From Cladophialophora immunda (Eukaryota > Ascomycota > Eurotiomycetes > Chaetothyriales > Herpotrichiellaceae), in the NCBI RefSeq assembly GCF_000835495.1, contig NW_015622565.1, positions 1 to 12,880 of the forward strand: 12,880 nucleotides of DNA, given 5' to 3'. The translations under genes were made by a program, and so were the position numbers. Positions 1-6,813 of the stretch are shown piece after piece. The notes beneath the pieces were generated by a model, which did not search any database, had not been told where the DNA came from, and was given only the letters and a program-made list of their open reading frames with translations. Every line of letters starts with the position of its first letter. Positions within the stretch are counted from its first letter, which is position 1.

Positions 1-2
1 AA

Positions 3-206
3 CGTGACCTTTTTCCCTCGGCATGGCGGTCATTCTCTTCGTCTCTTGATACAGTCTTCACCCAATGGCTGACAGACCGATCACGAGGCCCGATCTGCGA
101 TGTTATCAAACTACGCCGAGGGAAACTGGTCTTATTCAGACAACGGGAGCAGTATTGTGTGAAGAGTGAAATTTGGGAATGGTTTAGCACGGACCCACCA
201 TTTTGA
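3..206 (+). other. Open frame entering from left edge, possible 3' end of a gene
   Basis: A plus-strand frame is open from the first bases of the window to a TGA at 204-206, giving 67 codons. It has no start inside the window. The predicted C-terminal residues include FRQREQYCVKSEIWEWF. The composition is protein-like, but I recognise no family and see no splice signals that tie it to anything else. A frame this long can occur by chance about once in 25 tries, so it may be noise. If real, it is the last exon of a gene lying mostly to the left. It would converge with the minus-strand gene ending at 392, leaving about 185 bases between the two ends. Confidence 0.2.
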
Positions 207-391
207 GTCGTGGATGGGTATTAAAGGCCTTCCTGCGCAGTTCTCGTCGCCACTACCGCGGCTGCGCCTATACCACCTCAGGCTTGCGCAGCCGTATGAT
301 TCTGCATAGATTTCGATGTTAAATCCATCCGGCCAGTGCTTTCCCACAACGCGCCGAGCGACCGCATTCTGTCGAAAATGTGATCCGAACT

Positions 392-1363
392 CTACTTCCG
401 CTTCTTCGTCAGGTTCTGAAGCTTTGCGTTGACGTCCAACATATCCCACCGATAGGGGTCGAGTCCTTCCGCGTCCCCATTGGCACAGTACGTCTTGTAC
501 CAGTTCTTCCTGCCGTCTTTGGCCCGAGATCCTTTCTTTGCGAAGATTTGCTTGAGGTCTTCCCAGCCCGGTTCGCCACCGCAATCTTCCGCGCAGGGAT
601 GACCCTGAGGAAAAGGGTCAGAAGACAGTTCATGCATATTTTGTGGCAAATCGGCTCGGTCTCACCTCACCCGCGAAGCACAGGGCACTATCATATTCCG
701 CTTCCAGCATCATCGCCTTTCGAAAGCCAGGATCCTCGATCCCCACCAGCGTGATGACGTGTTCCCAACCGTCTCCGTGGTCATATTCGTAGAGCAAATT
801 GGTGAAGCGATACTGCTCCTCTTCGAAGACATCGGACAAGGTCCACTTGGAAGCGGCCTGATAGGTGGAGGCCGACTCCGGGAAGGTGTCCTTCAGCATC
901 TCAGGGTCGGTCTGAAAGACCATGAGTGGCACGAAGCCGTTCTAGCATTTCAGGACGCGGTCAGCACGGTCGACACTCCACCTCCTCAACGGGCGCAAGA
1001 GCATACCGTTTTCATCCCCTCACGCTCTTCTTCCTCACCGTAGTAGAGCCTTCTTAGTTCAAAGCTCCAGGTATGGCAATTGGCCCACCCAAACGCATCC
1101 TGCATCACGCCGTGCATGTCCTCGAAGGTGAAGCTGGAGGGGACGGACAACAGTCTCGTGATGGTGGGATTACTGCTGCACACCATGCTGCAGTGGAAGA
1201 TGTAATTCGGCGATGCCGACTCCCCTCTCATCGTGGGTGCCTTCGACCCCGCCGTCGTCTTGGCCGTCGTGGCGTCCTCCTTTGACAAGAACGAGGCCGA
1301 CTTCGCCGATCCATGTGGGCTGACCTCGTGTTCGCGCCTTGCCGTGGTCTTGTCTTTCGGCAT
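392..1363 (-). CDS. pRiA4b ORF-3-like (MM3350-like) domain protein, three exons
   Basis: Exons, in minus-strand order, are 1363-1007, 941-666 and 604-392, encoding 281 residues. Intron 1 (942-1006, 65 nt) runs from GTATGC to CTAG with branch motif GCTGAC. Intron 2 (605-665, 61 nt) runs from GTGAGA to CCTCAG with branch motif CTGAC. Both are phase 0. The joined protein matches the plasmid pRiA4b ORF-3-like family. Residues 53-104 form the N-terminal strand-helix part ending near FGWANCHTWSFEL. The hallmark YEYDHGDGWEH is at 170-180 and GHPCAEDCGGEPGWEDL at 212-228. The C terminus holds a YKTYCANGD...LDPYRWD...VN block. The first 50 residues are low-complexity and basic/Ser/Thr-rich. The ATG at 1363 has a strong context (ACCATG). 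The frame stays open upstream to an ATG at 1783, so a longer form is possible but less likely. The biochemical role of the family is unknown; members occur in bacterial plasmids, in IS-associated genes and widely in fungi. Confidence 0.88.
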
Positions 1364-1867
1364 GGTCGCTTTGGGGATGTGCTCGATGGCTCGATGATGG
1401 TGGCACTCCAAGATAAAAGGGCTCGACAGGATCACAGCGGCGTGGTTTTCCAATTTAGGATCGAGACATCGAGTTCGCGGGCTCAGCGCCACAAATGAGA
1501 AGTGGTCCAGCGCGCCCAAGGGTGTACGGGACTTATAGTTACAGTACACGGTTGGCTCGAGGGCGCCGGTTCGACGGCAAAGAGAGGGCTGACATCGCAC
1601 CATCGATATACTTCGCTCAGCGAGCCACAACTGAGAACGGATGAGCGCGCGAACCATCCATTCCTCGATGACCCACGGAATGCCGAACTGCCTGAGGACC
1701 ATCGTGATTGGTGGTAGCCACGGATGGCGAAAGGTCCCGATGGGCACTCCAGCATTTCCACGGTGATCTTCATCAGCGTCCATTGGTTCCACCTTCGCCG
1801 TACGCAGGAGTCTGTGCTGACTAGGGTGGAACGCAGCTGAGTGCGTTGCATACCGAACAACAGAGAG

Positions 1868-2369
1868 TCAATCCTGTAGAATGTAAGGATAAGTCCGATT
1901 GGTCTCCACGAAGGTGTACCGTACTTTTTGTGGACATGGCCTCAGCACGACATCGCGGCATGCAAAGTTGAGAACGGACTCCACATCGTAAACAGAAAGC
2001 GGGTACTTTGGACGATTGGCTCATTGCTGGGGTTCGAGATGAGGCCGTTACCCCGGTCAAACTGAGAGTCAGGAGGCACAAAAACCTGCCTGATTTGACG
2101 CTCAATAAGCCCTGAGTGCCTTGAGAATAGGGCCCTATCTGAGGGCCTATCTGCGTGCCAATCTGCAGTTGCGACTGTGCCTGCGAATAGGCTAGAAATG
2201 GCGGTAGAGATAGGTTGGCAGCAGGACTAGGCGCAGATGCTGTAGGAGATTGCCGGTCTGCCATGTCTTCTGTCATAATTGCTGTAGCGAGGTCCTCCGC
2301 CGCAATGCCCTGTTCGTGTTGTTCCTCTTGTTCCTGCGCGATCTCTCTATCGCGATCGTTTTGTGCCAT
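1868..2369 (-). pseudogene. Probable decayed gene, frame broken twice, unknown family
   Basis: An ATG at 2369 in good context (ACAATGGC) opens a hydrophilic, Gln/Glu-rich N terminus (MAQNDRDREIAQEQEEQHEQ). It runs into a QIGTQIGPQIGPYSQGTQG stretch. After about 2105 the protein-like signal moves to a second frame (IRQVFVPPDSQFDRGNGLIS). After about 2020 it moves to a third frame (YPLSVYDVESVLNFACRDVV), which ends at a TGA at 1870-1868. Both moves fit a loss of one base. I looked for an intron that would join these frames. The GT sites here (2099, 2085, 2051) give poor donors, wrong phases or impossibly short introns. The third frame continues beyond the TGA in register with the frame upstream of the pRiA4b-like gene. 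I recognise no domain. It could also be an intact gene with unusual splicing. Confidence 0.3.
2131..2166. repeat. 12-bp tandem repeat, three units
   Basis: Three 12-base units follow each other on the plus strand: GGCCCTATCTGA, GGGCCTATCTGC and GTGCCAATCTGC. Read on the minus strand they encode the QIG-x pattern of the probable decayed gene. The period is a multiple of three, as expected for a repeat that expanded inside a reading frame. A palindrome TAGGGCCCTA overlaps the left end. Confidence 0.6.
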
Positions 2370-2789
2370 TGTCGCGCGCCGATCGATCGTCTCGCGCCGT
2401 CGAAGGGCGATCACGTTGATGCGTGTATAGAGGAGTCTATTCGCCGATTCATCGCCCCGCCTGGTGGGTGGGTAACAACGATATGAGGTGACGAGTACTG
2501 GTTCTCCTGTGCCGGCGTCTGACCTCCCATTTATCCCCCCCATGCCCGTCACATATGTGGGTGATATTACGTCCAAGTCTTCACCTCATGTGCTGAGTGT
2601 CCAATGGCTTCAATTTGTCGGTGTACATCGTATGCAGCACACTGCTCTATACTGTATCTGCGTTTCCCTGTTTCGTAAATTGTGGGATCTACACACACTC
2701 TGGAGTGCTGACACTCCATGTCGACCTATACACCTTTACAGGCGATGGGATTGTGCTATTTTTCTTCAGTAGTTCCGAATTTTCTCTCA

Positions 2790-2797
2790 TATAATAA
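2790..2797 (+). promoter_or_regulatory. TATA-like box upstream of the secreted-protein gene
   Basis: TATAATAA lies 148 bases upstream of the ATG at 2945, inside a short AT-rich stretch. The spacing suits a fungal core promoter with a moderate 5' leader. The assignment rests on position and sequence only. Confidence 0.3.
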
Positions 2798-2944
2798 CAA
2801 ATACAATGTCTCGACAGAGGGCACGAGTCTTTCTACTCTCACGTAGCAAAGTTAGGTTTGTCTGATACTGTACCTTTTATCGCTCGATATTGGCCACCCT
2901 CAAATCACGGAGCGTTTGTGTTGACCTCCACTATTTGCATCATC

Positions 2945-3503
2945 ATGATCTCGCTTTTGGCTTCATGGCTTCTCGCAGCCGGGATATCTAGTACCACGCT
3001 GAGAAGTCTTGCGTCTACCATATCTATGGGCCCCAATCCTGAGTACACGATTATCGATACCGAGGTCAAAAGCAAGGGTACTGCCTATCATCCCGAACGA
3101 CTGCGAGGCAGGGCCACCGGCGGCGTAAGTCTCGCACCTAATAGATGATACATTCGCAAGCTATACTGTATCTCTGACTGGAACGCGAAAAGATTTATAG
3201 GTGCACGGGAACACACTGGACCGGGGATTGTTACTGGACGGGTATTAACTTTAGCATGTACGACACCTGTCTCAATATGAATTCTGGGTTTGCATCTCTA
3301 GGCCCCGATGTGGACATCAAGATCGATCTCTTTCGGTAAGACGGAGAATGACCCAGCCAGATCCTCCGGCCCTTCTCCCGGTCTCGAATACTTTGTGTTT
3401 GCTCTGTGCCCCCCTCGTATGCGGTTCTGTTTGGTTACTAACTCGACCGGCCTTTTTCAACAGGGATTCCCAATGCCAAGACGCGTTCTGGAGGCGAATG
3501 TAG
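2945..3503 (+). CDS. Small secreted four-cysteine protein, effector-like, three exons
   Basis: Exons are 2945-3124, 3193-3335 and 3464-3503, encoding 120 residues. Intron 1 (3125-3192, 68 nt) starts with the ideal donor GTAAGT, has branch CTGAC, and must end at AAG 3190-3192 to stay in frame. The more usual TAG at 3198-3200 would lead to a stop. Intron 2 (3336-3463, 128 nt) has donor GTAAGA, a perfect TACTAAC branch at 3436-3442 and acceptor CAACAG. The ATG has A at -3. Residues 1-16 (MISLLASWLLAAGISS) form a signal peptide. Residues 17-60 are a spacer without cysteine. Residues 61-116 hold four cysteines (64, 73, 86, 112) in the pattern IYRCTGTHWTGDCYW, DTCLNMNSGFASLGPD, DSQC. This resembles fungal secreted proteins of about 100-150 residues with a small, probably beta/gamma-crystallin-like fold (GGVYxCT...GxC...FGPD). 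That family assignment is from memory. Likely action is outside the cell, with two disulfides. Function is unknown; effector-like is an inference. Confidence 0.7.
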
Positions 3504-3911
3504 AACCCTGGCGAGCCTGATGTTCCGTCTCGACTTGCAAAGGCTGGTATTGAGCTGGTAGAAGGGCCTCTGATTGGCTTGTGGGTCACTTCAATATCTG
3601 AACCGGACCAGTGCCAGCCGGGACCCACGAACGAGACAATGGGGCTTTGTAGTCTCGTGTCGGGAGTGTCTTATGTGTCTGCCACCACAGCAGCTTGACG
3701 GTAGATGCAGCGTGGTATGCAACCTTGCCCAGCCTAAATTTCTCGTCTCTTGCGTCCGCGGGCCGAAGCTCTTGAGGGTTTGCACGACCGAGCGTAGGAT
3801 GAAAAAGTTAGAATGTTCAAGTTAGGCCAGAGCATTTTCATATTCAACGTCGTCATACTCCAAATATGAGACATTATCGGCCGCATCAAGATTTCTTTCC
3901 TTTCCTTCTAG

Positions 3912-4188
3912 TACCAGTCATTTCTTCCCTTACATGCCTCTTCTTCATCACCATACACCGTTCATAAGGTACACAATAGGGAAGTAGACTCCAATAAGTG
4001 GTTCGGCAAAAACTGTACAAAGCCGGACAAGGTATGGCCTCGATTAGACAACTTTAACGATCGCATCAAGAAGATATATCCAACGGAGAGTAAGGACACT
4101 CTACCCCAAAAGTGAGTTAGTGTGAAAGGCCTCGAAACACAGCTCATGCCGAGACAGGTCCAATAACTGGTATGAGTTGTCGTCTTGA
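3912..4188 (+). other. Possible short spliced reading frame, unknown
   Basis: After a pyrimidine-rich tract ending TTCTAG at 3911 (a good acceptor), the plus strand is open from 3912 to a TGA at 4113. It includes protein-like text such as SNKWFGKNCTKPDKVWPRL. Just before the TGA is an ideal donor, GTGAGT, at 4112. Splicing it to the CAG ending at 4157 (46-nt intron) keeps the frame and adds SNNWYELSS before a TGA at 4186-4188. I find no convincing first exon or start. The upstream stretch at 3867-3965 encodes a hydrophobic peptide in another frame that cannot be joined. It may be a fragment of a gene, or chance. Confidence 0.18.
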
Positions 4189-4950
4189 CTCCAAACTGGA
4201 GCACGATACTCTGTGTCAACGGAAGCGCGTGAGGCTTACAGAGACGTGGTAGATCTCGAGCTATGTTGAGCAATCAAAGACAGAAGTCATATAGTTATCA
4301 CTAAAGTGGTTTTGTCACTAGGATTCCCGATTAAGGATCACCAAGGAGGTGAAGTTTAGAGACTGTCACGTCGACATCGCAATTTGCTACGGACATCAGG
4401 TATGGTGTTAGAACGCTGAGAATGGGCCTTTGAGTCTTTCATTCAATTCGCGTACTGTATGCTCTCTTGTGGCTCTGAAAGATGGATATTGTCTGCCGGA
4501 GTGTTTTACTAGCTTATAAAAGACACGTTGCCATACCTAGGAGCCGAAAGCTTAAAAGTCTCGAGCGAGTGGAATTTTCGAAAAACCAGAAACTTAATGA
4601 AAATTTCGGACACAAAGCGTATCGATTGAAAACGCTGAACGCGTTTAGTTTCTCCCTATAACGACTTTTGGATCGCTTCCTAAAGGGGATAGGTTATGGT
4701 CAAAGCCAAGGATAGTCCCCTCTACCTAGGTTTTCCGGCAAAGAAATAAAGGAAAAGGTGTGCTTTTGGAAGTCAGAAGCCTCCCTACCAAAGTACCTAG
4801 GGAATTGAATGGTAGAGTTCTCAGTTGCAACAAATCAGGGCGTAGGAAAAGAGAAAAAACCCCTCTAGGGAGAAAAAAGAGAAAAATACGGGTAACAAAG
4901 AGTGGAGTTTTACTCACTTCTTTGTAGGCGGGCAATATGTAGCCTGACAG
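4189..4950. other. Gene-free stretch of about 760 bases
   Basis: No frame here looks like protein, and I find no pair of splice sites that would make one. The stretch is AT-leaning with purine-rich runs (for example about 4848-4895) and holds three copies of TACCTAGG. It is probably intergenic DNA upstream of the ankyrin relic. Confidence 0.5.
4534..4801 (+). repeat. Cluster of three TACCTAGG octamers
   Basis: Identical octamers lie at 4534-4541, 4723-4730 and 4794-4801. Others in the window are at 6185-6192 (minus strand), 12061-12068 (within a longer palindrome) and 12628-12635. Roughly 0.4 copies would be expected by chance on both strands of this window. The CCTAGG core is palindromic, so a dimeric DNA-binding protein is one possible reader. 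A short dispersed motif common in this genome is the simpler explanation. Confidence 0.5.
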
Positions 4951-4977
4951 CATAAAAGGGAGCCGTTTGCCCTTTAT
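4951..4977 (+). promoter_or_regulatory. TATA-like element and inverted repeat before ankyrin relic
   Basis: CATAAAAGGG at 4951-4960 is a TATA-like element about 105 bases before the ankyrin start. ATAAAAGGG (4952-4960) and CCCTTTAT (4970-4977) form a near-perfect inverted repeat around a 9-base spacer. The pyrimidine-rich stretch that follows (about 4995-5040) suits a fungal 5' leader. Confidence 0.3.
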
Positions 4978-5063
4978 AGGTCTAAAGGAGCATCAAATTC
5001 TTCATTCTGGCCCCAATATTCTCCTTTATCCACCCTAATGTCCGTTCATCGGCACCTAAGGAA

Positions 5064-6176
5064 ATGGACGATTTACTAGGGGCTTCTGAGATTGGTGATG
5101 TGACAGGAGTGCGACAGCTCCTCAAGGAAGGCACTGATATAGACTTGCGGACCTGGCTACTGTTAGCTTCTCGCTGCGGCCGCGCAGAAGTGGTCAGGCT
5201 ACTGCTCGCACGATGCGCAGTAGTGGACCCGACGGACGAAGGTAACCGAACACCGCTGTCATGGGCGTCACAGGGGGGTCATGAGGCTGTGGTTGAGATC
5301 CTACTCAAGGCCGGTGCCAAAGTCGACTCACAGGATAATAACGACCGGACACCGCTCTTCTACGCTGCGATGCACGGCCGTAATGAAGTGGTTGATATCC
5401 TACTCCCGGGGCCAAAATTAACTCACAAGATGACAACGGCCAGACGCCGCTATCGCAGACGTCAAGGATGGGTTATAGACCTATGGTCAAGATCCTACTC
5501 AATGCCGGTGCTGAAGCCAACTTACAGGATAAGAACGACCGGACACCGCTATTCCGCGCTGCGATGCACGGTCGCAAGGGAGTGGTGGAGGAGCTCATTA
5601 AGGCTCGTGCCGGAGTCAACTCACTAGACGTTGAGGACCGGACGCCGCTGTGGTGGGCTTCAGCCTTTGGTTATACATATACAGTCCAGATCCTGCTCGG
5701 GGCCGGTGCTAGAGTCGACTCACGGAATAAGTATGGCGAGACACCGCTGTTGGCGGCTTCCATGTCGGGGTAATATGCGGAGGTGGTCAAGGTCCTACTC
5801 CGGGCGGTGCTAAAGTCAACTCACAGGATAATAAAGGTCGGACACCGTCATGGTGGGCTTCACAGGGTAATTATATCCACCCGGTATCTACTATCAAAGC
5901 TTCTTCGACCGAAGGGTTATGGGGATGTGGCCCCGATCCTACTCGGGGCCGGTGCCAAAGTCGACATTACGGAATAATTATGCCCGGACGCCGCTCTGAC
6001 GATGTCCCAGTACCCCTAGTCCTGGCAGGCGCAATGGTGGCCACAGCATAGTTTCGCTACTCCTCCAGTCCGCTACAGGCATGGATGTAAAGAACAGGCA
6101 TAGGACGCCACTATCGCCACAGTCTTCACACCGCGACCGAGAAGGAATGTTGAAGTCTCTAGGCAAGACAGACTAA
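5064..6176 (+). pseudogene. Ankyrin-repeat protein gene, broken by indels and stops
   Basis: The start is MDDLLGASEIGDVTGVRQLL at the ATG 5064. About ten ankyrin repeats follow, with the usual RTPL...A...G...VV..LL..GA motif on a 33-codon (99-bp) period. Breaks can be located from that period. The GACCGGACACCGCT blocks at 5343 and 5537 are 194 bases apart where two repeats should give 198, so four bases are missing at 5405/5406. The next spacing (5537 to 5636) is exactly 99. A three-base insertion makes the TAA at 5771-5773, and one base is missing near 5805. Later repeats change frame again near 5890 and 5972 and meet a TGA at 5997-5999. The last recognisable repeat (IVSLLLQSATGMDVKNRHRT) ends at the TAA 6174-6176. 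An intact copy would be a roughly 370-residue intracellular protein-interaction scaffold. No effector domain remains before the repeats. A truncated 114-residue repeat protein could still be made from the ATG up to the first break. Confidence 0.9.
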
Positions 6177-6813
6177 CCTCTACCCCTAGGTAACGAAACA
6201 CCCTATTGGCCAAAACACATGGGCAGGTACATGCCATTCCTAAGGACTCAGTTCACCACAACACAATGGGCTGGATAGTTCTGTCTCCAGTCGAGTGCTT
6301 CTTCACCATTGGGAAGTACAACGTGGTGGGGGAGTAGGCTGCCCTAGTTAGGCTCGACAGGCGATCATGTAACCCCCGGTTGTGGCGCTAATCGCGGCCT
6401 ATCATGGGGTTCTAGTCATGCAAGGGCCCAATCTCGAGATTCGGGCTTTTGAAGGGCCTGTCTACGATTTCAAACATCTAAGACAGTTTCATATCGCCCT
6501 CATAGTACATTTCTCTCACCTTTTGATAGCATTGAAAAGTACCTCTGCACACTTAGTGGTAATGTATATACCGAGTGCCATTTATAATAACCACCGCGCC
6601 CGATTTAGTAACGTACATAATGGTAGGGTTTAGAAGATATCCCAGCTTCTCAATCGAGTGATGGCCTAAAAGAGGTTGAAAGTTGACTTATAGACATCAG
6701 AAAGGACTACAAGATCCCTCAACACCAATCCAAGACAAAGAAAGTAGCCGGTGCATTTTGACGTCTTCTTCTCCCCAGCTTAAGGACCCTGGTTGGGCTC
6801 TTTTCACTCTAAT
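6177..6813. other. Intergenic stretch, no supported gene
   Basis: This 637-base stretch lies between the ankyrin relic and the end of the F-box gene, which point toward each other. The longest frame with an ATG (6418-6633, plus, 71 codons) has no recognisable motif. One TACCTAGG octamer is present on the minus strand at 6185-6192. It should contain both 3' ends, but I see no clear polyadenylation signals. Confidence 0.5.

Noticed and set aside
986..1792. 268-codon frame as a separate gene
   Set aside because: Its last part is exon 1 of the pRiA4b-like gene, and its last six codons are intron. The upstream part has no strong start and reads as leader or relic.
3962..4273. 103-codon minus-strand frame
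   Set aside because: The plus strand of the same stretch carries better protein-like text and splice signals; the minus frame looks like its shadow.
5404..5460. An intron explaining the first frame change in the ankyrin gene
   Set aside because: No donor or acceptor is present there, and the 194-base spacing between equivalent repeat positions shows that four bases are missing, not that extra sequence is present.
5064..6176. Repeat-induced point mutation as the cause of ankyrin decay
   Set aside because: The identifiable lesions are insertions and deletions. The frame is not littered with the CAA/CAG-to-stop changes and AT enrichment that process leaves.
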